Shown here piece by piece: positions 8,205 to 14,165 of a stretch of 14,165 nucleotides of DNA. How positions within the stretch are numbered: the first letter of the stretch is position 1; the number at the start of each line of letters is the position of its first letter. Source of the DNA: Azomonas tarimensis. GTDB taxonomy: Bacteria > Pseudomonadota > Gammaproteobacteria > Pseudomonadales > Pseudomonadaceae. Where the stretch lies: NCBI RefSeq assembly GCF_042648805.1, contig NZ_JBHRXZ010000009.1, positions 1 to 14,165 of the forward strand, written 5' to 3'. The notes under the pieces were generated by a model, which did not search any database, had not been told where the DNA came from, and saw only the letters and a program-made list of their open reading frames with translations. The position numbers and the translations under genes were made by a program.

Positions 8205-8280
8205 GCCTAACAACAGGTTCAAATCGCTCGCTGCGCTCGCTGGGACGGGCTAAAGCCCGCCCCTTAACCAAACGTTATAC
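8205..8280 (+). repeat. attC site 1 (76 bp)
   Basis: The left core R'' is GCCTAAC (8205-8211) and the right core R' is GTTATAC (8274-8280). Between them lie the shared TTCAAATCG segment and a stem with GGGACGGGCTAAAGCCC. It begins three bases after the original stop (8199-8201) of the TIR-like gene. Cassette exchange would occur after G8274. The R' bases belong to the next cassette, and they are exactly complementary to R'' of attC 2, as expected for a native cassette. Confidence 0.88.
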
Positions 8281-8297
8281 CTCACTGGGGGGGCTGG

Positions 8298-9238
8298 ATG
8301 AATTCACAAGATGTGATGGTAATTTTAAAACACAAGCCATCAGTCCATAAGCTTTGTTATGGTGCGTTCATCCAAGAAACAATCAAGCTAAAAGAAGGTG
8401 TACATGCAGTTCCTCTTAAAGCGCTAGGATTTCTGACGAATCAGAATACACGGCTAGATATGTAATTGAGATTTGCGGCGGCAATGTCGAGCAATCACAA
8501 CTTGATGAATTGAAAAAGCAAGGCGTAAATGCTCTGCCGGTAATCGCTTTAGTTGTTCAACTCAAAGAAGAAGACACTCCCGAAGCGATGGAAAAATATG
8601 CCGAGTCAGAGTTAGAAATTCCCGAAAAAATTGCCGGATGGGTTGCCGGAGAAAAACTAACACCATTCTCTTACATTACATGTAAATCAGACCTGAATTA
8701 CTTCAGGACTGTACCGCCTCACAGCAGGCAACGACAAAGACTCGGGTTTGGAAACGTAGGTTCGGATTATGCCAATCAAATCCAGAGAATGGTTGAGTGC
8801 GCTCAAACAGATGAGCACTTTCTATTTGCACTAAGCCTCTACAGAGACGCATTAAGTGAAAGCAATCAGGTTTTCAAAATAGCTAGATTTTTTTCAGTTT
8901 TAGAAAGCCTTGCTTATAAACTAAAATCTCAAGATTGCCCTTCTCGCAAAGCCGTCAAAGAGCTTCTAGGGCTTACTGATGGCGCGATGGCTTGCTACAG
9001 TATTGCAGGCAAAGAATATAATTTTGATAGAATAGAAATTTCAGGACGACTCAGAGATAAGCTTTTTCATGGCGTCCCTTTTAGAGAAAATGACTTAAAT
9101 CATGCGTCCAGGCATGTACTCGAATTACTCGAAAATCAGCCCGAGACTATAGCCAACACATTACGCGATGATTGTGAACTGGAATTTGCACGATGGGCAA
9201 ATGGCGCTAGTAATGGGCTGAAGCCAAATAAAGTATAA
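8298..9238 (+). pseudogene. HEPN (ApeA-like) domain protein, frameshifted cassette gene
   Basis: The 5' part is open from the ATG at 8298 to a TAA at 8463-8465 and begins MNSQDVMVILKHKPSVHKL. The remainder is open in the -1 frame from 8420 to the TAA at 9236-9238. Joined in the 8420-8462 overlap (for example ...VPLKAL to RISDESEYTARYV...) they give one protein of about 313 residues starting 18 bp after the attC core, as expected for a cassette gene. The C-terminal domain, with FFSVLESLAYKL and RLRDKLFHG, carries the RX4H motif of HEPN ribonuclease-like domains, closest to ApeA-type HEPN. Without the join, a TTG at 8510 could start a 242-residue fragment that keeps the HEPN motif. No canonical slippery heptamer is seen, so mutation is more likely than programmed shifting. 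HEPN proteins are common RNase effectors of defence and toxin systems. Confidence 0.65.
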
Positions 9239-9309
9239 CAATGCGCTCAAATCGTTGGCTTCGCTCACTGGGACGGGCTAAAGCCCTCCCATTAGCTTAA
9301 TCGTTATGC
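9233..9309 (+). repeat. attC site 2 (77 bp)
   Basis: R'' is GTATAAC (9233-9239), overlapping the TAA stop of the HEPN gene, and R' is GTTATGC (9303-9309). The central part shares TCAAATCG, TTCGCTCACTGGGAC and GGGCTAAAGCCC with the other two sites. The exchange point is after G9303. R'' is the exact reverse complement of the R' that begins this cassette at 8274-8280. Confidence 0.88.
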
Positions 9310-9366
9310 GCCCAGAGCATCAGGCTCCACCCTTCGAACTTAAGACAATCCCGCACGGAGGTGCCG

Positions 9367-10599
9367 ATGATCCGTATCGTCATGATCGCCATGCCAGCAG
9401 CTGGCCATGTCAACCCTAGCGCGCCGCTAGTCCGCGAACTGGTCCGGCGCGGCATCGACGTCACTTTCTACGTCACCGAGGAGTTCCGCTCCGTTGCCGA
9501 GCAGGCTGGGGCCACCTTTCGCGCCTATCCCGACGGGACCATCTCCTCAAAAGTAATTGCCGATGCCAACGCTCACGGCGGATCGGCGAAGGTCGTACAA
9601 CGACTATTGGAGGCGACGCAGACGCTGTTGCCGCTGCTGGAGTCGGAACTGCGGGAGAACCCGCCGGACGCGATCATGTTCGACTCGAACGCCCTATGGG
9701 GGCGAATGCTCGCAACCAGTCTGCGCCGTCCAGCGATCTCTCTTATGACTACGATCCTCGTCAACGCATCCGCGTTCCGCAGTTTGACTGTTCGCGAGTG
9801 TCTCGCCGTAGTGTGGGAGACCGCGACTTCTCTGCCGGGAACCCTCGGCGCGCGACGCCGGCTTCTGCGAAGCCCCGGTCGTGACCTCCTACCATCGAGT
9901 CCGATGTTCCCGGCCCGAGGTGATCTAACGATCTTCCCAATTCCTGCATGGATTCAACCCCCCGATGACCGGTGCGATGCGAGTAGCCACTTCGTCGGCC
10001 CTTCCATCGATGCCGCGCCACACTCCGAGGAGATTGACCGGCAACTCGAACGTCTCCTTGAAGACAAAACTCCCCTGGTGCTGGTATCCCTGGGGACACT
10101 GCACCGTGGGGGCGAAGACTTTTTCAGGTCTTGCATTGACGCCTTCGCAGCGCTGCCTGCGAACGTGCTACTGGTCGTCGGCCGTACCATGGACCCCGCC
10201 GATTTTGAGTCAGCGTCTTCGAACATAGTGGTGCGGGCCGTTGTGCCCCAACTCGCGGTGCTGCGGCAGGCGGCAGTGTTCGTGACGCACGGCGGAATGA
10301 ACAGTGTGATGGAGGGGCTCCATTTCGAGGTGCCGATGGTCGTGATTCCCCAGCAGGTTGAGCAATTCCTTATCGGCCAAGCGGTCGCGGACCGTGGCGC
10401 GGGCCTTGTGCTGCGGCAACACCTCAGTGGGCAGAAGGTCAGCACGAGGGAACTACGGACAACCGTCGAGACACTGCTGGACGATTCGTCATACACGGCT
10501 TCGGCCCGCACTCTTGCGGCGACTCTGCACGAGGGCGGTGGAGCAATGGAGGCTGCCGATCTGATGGAACGTCTTCTCGGCAGGTTCGCCGCCACATGA
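9367..10599 (+). CDS. MGT-family glycosyltransferase, probable macrolide glycosyltransferase
   Basis: A 410-residue GT1/GT-B enzyme of the MGT/YjiC/OleD type, which transfers sugar from a UDP-sugar onto macrolides, flavonoids or similar hydroxylated compounds. The N-terminal GHVNP (13-17) carries the catalytic-type His14. VSLGT (240-244) starts the nucleotide-sugar domain, and THGGMNSVMEGLHFEVP followed by IPQQVEQ (about 307-333) is the donor-binding signature ending in the expected Gln-x-x-Gln region. The ATG at 9367 is preferred over the GTG at 9361 because GGAGG at 9357-9361 is correctly spaced for the ATG. The gene is intact and occupies the third cassette, directly before a macrolide phosphotransferase cassette, which supports macrolide as substrate. 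The GC-rich codon use differs sharply from the two preceding AT-rich cassettes. Family is firm; substrate is inferred. Confidence 0.88.
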   Translation: MIRIVMIAMPAAGHVNPSAPLVRELVRRGIDVTFYVTEEFRSVAEQAGATFRAYPDGTISSKVIADANAHGGSAKVVQRLLEATQTLLPLLESELRENPPDAIMFDSNALWGRMLATSLRRPAISLMTTILVNASAFRSLTVRECLAVVWETATSLPGTLGARRRLLRSPGRDLLPSSPMFPARGDLTIFPIPAWIQPPDDRCDASSHFVGPSIDAAPHSEEIDRQLERLLEDKTPLVLVSLGTLHRGGEDFFRSCIDAFAALPANVLLVVGRTMDPADFESASSNIVVRAVVPQLAVLRQAAVFVTHGGMNSVMEGLHFEVPMVVIPQQVEQFLIGQAVADRGAGLVLRQHLSGQKVSTRELRTTVETLLDDSSYTASARTLAATLHEGGGAMEAADLMERLLGRFAAT

Positions 10600-10759
10600 G
10601 TATGACTCCACCGGAGGAAAATTGGGGACACAGGGGACAGACCCCGGTTTTCCACACCCAAACCGTTAGGGATCGTATCCAAAAGCTTTATCTGACGAGC
10701 CTAAGGTAAGTGAAAATAACGGGGTCGGAAACGCCGTATATTGTCTACCAGGCACTGGT
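10600..10759. other. Non-coding tail of the glycosyltransferase cassette
   Basis: About 160 bp lies between the glycosyltransferase stop and attC 3, long for a cassette, where the stop usually sits close to R''. It holds the palindromic motif GGGGACAGACCCC at 10633-10645 and a core-like CGTTAGGG near 10670. No ORF worth calling is present. It may carry a terminator-like fold or be the leftover of another cassette or an inserted repeat. Confidence 0.5.
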
Positions 10760-10835
10760 ACCTAACTAGTAGTTCAAATCGTTCGCTTCGCTCACTGGGA
10801 CAGGCTAAAGCCCGCCCCTTAACCATACGTTATCC
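10760..10835 (+). repeat. attC site 3 (76 bp)
   Basis: R'' is ACCTAAC (10760-10766) and R' is GTTATCC (10829-10835). The interior again has TTCAAATCG, TTCGCTTCGCTCACTGGGAC and GGCTAAAGCCCGCCCC. The exchange point is after G10829. R'' does not fully match the R' that begins this cassette (GTTATGC), with two of seven positions differing, unlike the perfect match in cassette 2. Confidence 0.88.
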
Positions 10836-10836
10836 A

Positions 10837-11736
10837 ATGACAAACAATTCCGCCAAGCTTGTCACCGATACGCTCACGCTAGCTGCCCGGCATGGCTTGT
10901 ATTTGGCAGACACTGTGACGTTCAACGAGACGGGGCTCGACTTTCGGGTCGGATTTGCGACGGACACGGCGGGGCGGCGTTGGGTTCTCAGGATTCCCCG
11001 TCGCGACGATGTGCAGCCCAAGATCGAACGCGAGGCACGAATCCTGGATTTCGTGAAGCGCCGACTTCCGGTCGAAGTTCCGGACTGGCAGGTGCGGAGC
11101 CCTGATCTGGTGGCGTACCCCATGTTGACGGACCCCATGGCGCTGGTCTTCGACGCCGAGACCCATGCCGTCACCTGGAACATCGATCAGGAAGCCGAAA
11201 CCTATGTGACAAGCCTCGCAGAGGTGCTCGTGGCGTTGCACGCGTCACCTGTGGCGGAAGGTGTGGCGTTCGGCATACCTGCCTCCTCTCCGGAAGAGGT
11301 ACGGCTCAAGGTTCACCAGGACATGGAGCGCGTGAAGCAGGAAATTGGCATCGGCCGGGATTTGGAAGCGCGGTACCGGTACTGGTTGGACAACGACAAA
11401 CTCTGGCCCGATTTCTCCGTTCTCACCCATGGCGATCTTTACGTCGGGCATGTCACCGCTACGGCCGATGCACGCGTTAGTGGTGTGATCGACTGGACGG
11501 AGGCGGAGATCAGTGATCCGTCAATCGACTTTGCAGGCCATCTCGCTGCCTTCAGTCCGCGGAGCTTGGAGCGACTCGTTGCCGCCTACGAACTCGCCGG
11601 CGGCCGTACCTGGCCAGACATGCTGGAGCACATCCAGGAGCGGCACGCCGCTTCGCCGATCAAGTACGGCATCTTTGCTATCAGCACGGGCAATGAGCAA
11701 CACCTCGCGGCGGCCAAAGTCCAGCTCGGTGCGTAA
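10837..11736 (+). CDS. mph: Macrolide 2'-phosphotransferase, Mph(A)-like
   Basis: A 299-residue kinase of the APH/Mph family that inactivates macrolides by phosphorylating the 2'-hydroxyl of the desosamine sugar. Characteristic Mph features are LAARHG (15-20), RRWVLRIPRR (47-56), LVAYPML (91-97), the catalytic loop THGDLYVGH (197-205, catalytic Asp200) and the metal-binding VIDWTEA (217-223, Asp219). Length equals Mph(A), about 300 residues, and the C-terminus has the Mph-type GNEQHLAAAKVQL. The ATG lies one base after the attC 3 core with no Shine-Dalgarno between, typical of cassette genes. A frame open upstream to a TTG at 10741 runs through attC and is rejected as a start. The exact Mph class cannot be named by eye; it is clearly divergent from Mph(A). 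No attC follows the gene. Confidence 0.93.
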   Translation: MTNNSAKLVTDTLTLAARHGLYLADTVTFNETGLDFRVGFATDTAGRRWVLRIPRRDDVQPKIEREARILDFVKRRLPVEVPDWQVRSPDLVAYPMLTDPMALVFDAETHAVTWNIDQEAETYVTSLAEVLVALHASPVAEGVAFGIPASSPEEVRLKVHQDMERVKQEIGIGRDLEARYRYWLDNDKLWPDFSVLTHGDLYVGHVTATADARVSGVIDWTEAEISDPSIDFAGHLAAFSPRSLERLVAAYELAGGRTWPDMLEHIQERHAASPIKYGIFAISTGNEQHLAAAKVQLGA

Positions 11737-12087
11737 AATCGTAAAATCAGGGACAGCCCCCGATTTCTCCTCTGACGGAACTTTAAGTTTTCAAGAGCCC
11801 GCGCTTGGTAAACAAACGGCCACCGATGCCGCTCGAAGCAGCCTAGGCCCCGCGGGGCAAGAGAGAACAGGAACCCTTTCCGTTTGCGCCTCCTACTCCT
11901 CCATCTCCCGGTTCCTCATCTAAGCGCCAGCCAAGCCTGAGTGTTGAGCATGTGGCAGCTCCTTCCGGCCAGCTGGGCGGAGTGAACCAAAAGGCCAACG
12001 GCACAATCCCTTTTTGTACACATTCAGAGCGATCCGGGTGGCTAGCGCATCCGCGCTTCGCATCAAGCCGCCCGAGGAGGATTCTTC
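11737..12087. other. Non-coding interval between the cassette array and chromosomal genes
   Basis: These 351 bp contain no supportable gene. At 11749-11761 lies AGGGACAGCCCCC, flanked by AAAATC and GATTT, a variant of the GGGGACAGACCCC motif. A perfect 12-bp palindrome GCCCCGCGGGGC occupies 11847-11858. There is no attC-like core after the phosphotransferase gene. The sequence AAGCGCCAGCCAAGC near 11930 is repeated near 5657 inside the minus-strand operon. The last 60 bases probably contain the promoter of the DUF2231 gene, but no clear -35/-10 pair can be named. Confidence 0.5.
12074..12080 (+). promoter_or_regulatory. Ribosome binding site that fixes a GTG start
   Basis: GAGGAGG lies seven bases before the GTG at 12088 and sets that codon as the start of the DUF2231 gene; there is no better-placed ATG. 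Confidence 0.75.
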
Positions 12088-12543
12088 GTGGCCGTCGTCA
12101 CCCACCGCACTCATAGCACGCAGACAATCCACAGCGTCTCGCGCCACATACCAAACCCGCTGCACGCAACCCTGCTGGCTGGAACCGTTCCGCTGTTTCT
12201 TGGCGCGCTGCTGAGCGATGCCGCCTACTTTCGCACCTATCAGATTCAGTGGAGCAACTTCGCCGCCTGGCTGATTGCCGGTGGGCTGGTGTTCTGCGGT
12301 CTGGCGCTGGTGTTCGCCGTGGTCAATCTGATTCGAGCCGAGCACAAGACGGGACGCCCGCTGGTTTATTTTCTGCTGCTGCTGGCGACCTGGGTGCTGG
12401 GTTTCCTCAACGCTCTACAGCACGCGAAGGATGCGTGGGCGACCATGCCGGCAGGCCTGATCCTGTCGGTAATCGTCACCCTGCTGGCCTGTGTGGCGAC
12501 ATGGATCGGTCTTACCAACCTGCGTGCGGGAGGTGAGGCATGA
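12088..12543 (+). CDS. DUF2231 family membrane protein
   Basis: A 151-residue inner-membrane protein of the DUF2231 family, recognisable by PLHATLLAGTVPLFLGALLSD (His26 to Asp44) in its first helix. Four hydrophobic helices are visible at about 26-46, 58-80, 90-108 and 117-142. The start is GTG 12088 with GAGGAGG upstream. The stop overlaps the start of the next gene by the sequence ATGA, so the two are translationally coupled. This pair recurs in Pseudomonas genomes. The molecular role of DUF2231 proteins is not established; a quinone- or heme-linked membrane role is only a suggestion. Confidence 0.82.
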   Translation: MAVVTHRTHSTQTIHSVSRHIPNPLHATLLAGTVPLFLGALLSDAAYFRTYQIQWSNFAAWLIAGGLVFCGLALVFAVVNLIRAEHKTGRPLVYFLLLLATWVLGFLNALQHAKDAWATMPAGLILSVIVTLLACVATWIGLTNLRAGGEA

Positions 12544-13835
12544 GACTGGCGAGCGCACTTTGCGTCCCGACGATGGCGGTCCTGCTGAGCGCATGCGGCG
12601 GCGGCGAGCAAGACGCCGCCCAGCACTATGGGGCCAACCCAAGGCTTCCCGAACCGGAGCGGGGTCTGCTGCCCAGCATGCAGATCGCTGAACCGTCGCC
12701 GTGGGGCGATCAGCTGCCAACGGTGCCGGCTAACTTCACTGTCACGGCGATTGCGACGGACCTGAAGATTCCGCGCCAGACTCTGGTACTGCCCAATGGC
12801 GACATCCTCGTGGCTGAAGGTCGAGGCGGCAACGCGGCGCAGCTCAAGCCAAAGGATGTGATCGCCGGTTATATCAAGGCCAAGGGCAACACCTCGGTGG
12901 AAAGTGGCGATCGCCTGACCCTGCTGCGCGATGCAGATGGCGATGGCACCTACGAGCTGCGAACGGTCTACGCCGATGACCTCAACGCGCCGTACGGGCT
13001 GGCGTTCCACGAAGGCAATCTTTACGTGGCCAATCAGGACGCGCTGGTGCGCTTCGATTATCAGGAAGGCCAGACCGAGGCCAGCGGCCCGCCAACCAAG
13101 GTTACCGATCTACCGTCCGAGATAAACCACCACTGGACCAAGGCGCTGACCATCAGCCCTGACGGCCAATACCTGTATGTCGGCATCGGCTCGAACAGCA
13201 ACATTACCGAGCGCGGGATGGAGGCTGAAGCGGACCGCGCGATGGTCTGGCAGATCAATGCCGAAACCGGCGCCTACAAGCCTTATGCGACCGGTTTGCG
13301 CAATCCCACCGCACTGGCGATCCAGCCTGGGTCAGGCGAGCTGTGGGCAGTCGTCAACGAGCGGGATGAGCTAGGCCCGGATCTGGCTCCGGATTATCTG
13401 ACGTCGGTACAGGAAGGCGGCTTCTACGGTTGGCCGTATAGCTACTGGGGGAAAAACGTCGACGATCGCGTGCGCCCGCAGGACCCTCAAAAGGTGGCCA
13501 GCGCGATCACCCCCGACTACGCCCTGGGTTCGCACGTTGCCGCGCTTGGCCTGGACTTCTCCAGCGCTGTCATGGGCGAACAGTTCGCCGAAGGGGTTTT
13601 CATTGGCGAGCACGGCAGCTGGAATCGTAGACCCCCGGTCGGCTACAAGGTGATCTTCGTGCCGTTCAGCAACGGCCGGCCTTCAGGCGAGCCGGTCGAT
13701 TTCGTCACCGGCTTTCGCACATCCGAAGACACGACCCGCGGGCGCCCGGTGGGTGTGACGGTCGACCCGCGCGGGGCGCTTATCGTGGCTGACGATCTGG
13801 CGAATACGGTGTGGCGGGTGACGCGCACTCAGTGA
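12540..13835 (+). CDS. Sorbosone/glucose dehydrogenase-like beta-propeller lipoprotein
   Basis: A 431-residue predicted lipoprotein. The lipobox LLSAC places the lipidated cysteine at residue 19, followed by GGG, which suggests outer-membrane or periplasmic localisation. The body is a GSDH-type beta-propeller: IPRQTLVLPNGDILVAE, DADGDGTYE, LNAPYGLAFHEGNLYVAN, EINHHWTKALTISPDGQYLYVGIGSNSN, TGLRNPTALAI and EHGSWNRRPPVGYKVIF are family landmarks, including His residues around EINHHW that correspond to the active-site area of PQQ sugar dehydrogenases. It probably oxidises a sugar or aldose-like substrate with PQQ; the true substrate is unknown. The ATG overlaps the DUF2231 stop. Codon use is GC-rich and chromosomal in character. 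Confidence 0.87.
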   Translation: MRLASALCVPTMAVLLSACGGGEQDAAQHYGANPRLPEPERGLLPSMQIAEPSPWGDQLPTVPANFTVTAIATDLKIPRQTLVLPNGDILVAEGRGGNAAQLKPKDVIAGYIKAKGNTSVESGDRLTLLRDADGDGTYELRTVYADDLNAPYGLAFHEGNLYVANQDALVRFDYQEGQTEASGPPTKVTDLPSEINHHWTKALTISPDGQYLYVGIGSNSNITERGMEAEADRAMVWQINAETGAYKPYATGLRNPTALAIQPGSGELWAVVNERDELGPDLAPDYLTSVQEGGFYGWPYSYWGKNVDDRVRPQDPQKVASAITPDYALGSHVAALGLDFSSAVMGEQFAEGVFIGEHGSWNRRPPVGYKVIFVPFSNGRPSGEPVDFVTGFRTSEDTTRGRPVGVTVDPRGALIVADDLANTVWRVTRTQ

Positions 13836-13854
13836 TCCTTACAAGAGATTGGAC

Positions 13855-13895
13855 GTGGGGACGAGGATTGGGGACAGACCCTGAGGAATCCCCAC
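13855..13895 (+). terminator. Possible terminator-like hairpin after the dehydrogenase gene
   Basis: GTGGGGA (13855-13861) pairs with TCCCCAC (13889-13895); a tighter alternative uses the GGGGA at 13870. The loop contains the palindromic GGGGACAGACCCT motif. The sequence ACAAAATTCCCTTTT follows rather than a clean T-run, so termination is only possible, not clear. Confidence 0.3.
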
Positions 13896-13932
13896 AAAAT
13901 TCCCTTTTGCATCAGCCGGATAGCTTGAAAGA

Positions 13933-13995
13933 GCCTGCATGAGTCGGGCAGTTTGGTAGTCGCCAAACAAACCAACTTCCGAGACTCATGCAGGC
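13933..13995 (+). promoter_or_regulatory. Hairpin enclosing the IS4-type transposase start codon
   Basis: GCCTGCATGAGTC at 13933-13945 is mirrored by GACTCATGCAGGC at 13983-13995, a perfect 13-bp inverted repeat. A nested GTTTGG/CCAAAC pair lies at 13951-13956 and 13963-13968. The right arm contains the ATG at 13988, so folding would hide the start codon. This resembles arrangements that limit translation of transposases from read-through transcripts; function is inference. Confidence 0.5.
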
Positions 13996-14086
13996 CGTAC
14001 GATTTTTACACAAGTCATTTTCCCAAGCACTCCCCACCATTCATGCTAAGCGCCTGACCTCCTTGATGAGTTGTGTTGCATCCTGA
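13988..14086 (+). pseudogene. IS4-type transposase, N-terminal fragment
   Basis: Only the first 32 codons remain, with LHKSFSQALPTIHAKRLTSLMS resembling the N-terminus of IS4-family transposases. The reading frame meets TGA at 14084-14086, exactly where sequence character changes to what looks like the end of a second IS. The fragment is therefore an interrupted copy; its 3' part may continue beyond the window on the far side of the insertion. Confidence 0.6.
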
Positions 14087-14165
14087 ACGAGCCCCCTGAA
14101 AGACAGGACACCGTTTCCCCCTTACGATAAGGGATAGGCAAACGGTTATGTTTATGACTAATAGC
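14084..14165 (+). mobile_element. Probable left end of a second insertion sequence (IS3-like)
   Basis: From 14084 the sequence begins TGAACGAGCCCCCTG and continues GACAGGACACCG, in the style of IS3-family ends, which start with TG. An ATG at 14148 (or 14154) could open the first transposase frame, but only six codons are inside the window. The inserted position inside a transposase-like frame supports the reading as nested insertion. Family name is tentative. Confidence 0.4.

Larger units (their letters stand above)
7720..11740 (+). mobile_element. Integron gene-cassette array without integrase (CALIN-like)
   Basis: Four genes in one orientation are separated by three related attC sites. Cleavage within the G|TT of each right core site gives cassette limits at 8274/8275, 9303/9304 and 10829/10830. 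No tyrosine recombinase of the IntI type, no attI and no core site before the first gene are visible, and there is no attC after the last gene. Both ends of the array therefore look eroded or lie in altered context. The left limit is placed where the beta-propeller gene stops, and the right limit just after the phosphotransferase gene. Without a visible Pc promoter, expression would depend on internal or neighbouring promoters. Confidence 0.82.

Noticed and set aside
8298..8465. Programmed -1 frameshift in the HEPN gene
   Set aside because: The shift direction would fit, but no canonical X-XXY-YYZ heptamer is in the overlap, and the -1 frame has a stop just upstream at 8417.
9954..10682. 242-codon minus-strand ORF opposite the glycosyltransferase
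   Set aside because: It is antisense to a clear GT-B gene, rich in Ser/Thr/Arg as expected for a GC-rich shadow frame.
8205..10835. Possible CRISPR array from three related repeats
   Set aside because: The repeats are 76-77 bp and spaced about 1-1.5 kb apart by genes, with integron core sites; this is attC architecture, not CRISPR.
10741..10836. Longer 331-residue start for the phosphotransferase
   Set aside because: The TTG-initiated extension translates through attC 3 and is unlike Mph N-termini; the ATG at 10837 directly after the core site gives the family length.
5656..11945. 15-base direct repeat AAGCGCCAGCCAAGC (near 5657 and 11930) as element ends
   Set aside because: A single match of this length in 14 kb of GC-rich DNA is only mildly unexpected, and neither copy sits at a clear junction.
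12366..13010. 214-codon minus-strand ORF opposite the DUF2231/dehydrogenase pair
   Set aside because: It is antisense to two well-supported coupled genes and shows no motif.

Overview
The window looks like Gammaproteobacterial DNA, most likely from the Pseudomonas/Stutzerimonas group. The flanking genes are GC-rich and the right flank carries a DUF2231 membrane protein followed by a sorbosone-dehydrogenase-like lipoprotein, a pair typical of pseudomonads. The species call is inference; no rRNA or tRNA gene is visible.

Left (1-617): poorly coding DNA with a short open C-terminal fragment at the very edge and no recognisable intact gene.

Minus-strand operon (618-about 7720, read right to left): the C-terminal remnant of a PQQ-type beta-propeller gene, a SAM-dependent methyltransferase, a two-module VOC/glyoxalase-like protein, a three-gene ABC-2 exporter (ATPase and two DUF990-type permeases joined by overlapping stop and start codons), a TIM-barrel amidohydrolase of the amidohydrolase-2 type, and a PA-domain M28 metallopeptidase. 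Tailoring enzymes, a dedicated exporter and hydrolases together suggest production, processing or detoxification of a small molecule or peptide. The substrate cannot be read from sequence.

Integron cassette array (about 7720-11740, plus strand): three attC sites of 76-77 bp that are clearly related in sequence (8205-8280, 9233-9309, 10760-10835) separate four promoter-poor genes. No integrase gene, attI site or upstream core site is visible, so this is an attC array without an integrase (CALIN-like). The order is: a TIR-like nucleotide-binding protein with a premature stop; a HEPN (ApeA-like) protein broken by a -1 frameshift; an intact MGT-family glycosyltransferase of the macrolide-glycosylating type; and an intact Mph(A)-like macrolide 2'-phosphotransferase with no attC behind it. 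The first two are AT-rich and look like decayed phage-defence genes. The last two are GC-rich and together look like a two-enzyme macrolide-inactivation module carried on cassettes. The left edge of the array coincides with loss of the 5' end of the beta-propeller gene.

Right flank (11737-14165): a 351-bp non-coding stretch, the DUF2231 and sorbosone-dehydrogenase-like pair (overlapping ATGA), then mobile-element debris: the first 32 codons of an IS4-type transposase interrupted at 14084 by what looks like the left end of another IS (IS3-like, running off the window). A GGGGACAGACCCC-type palindromic motif appears three times, each time in non-coding DNA between genes.
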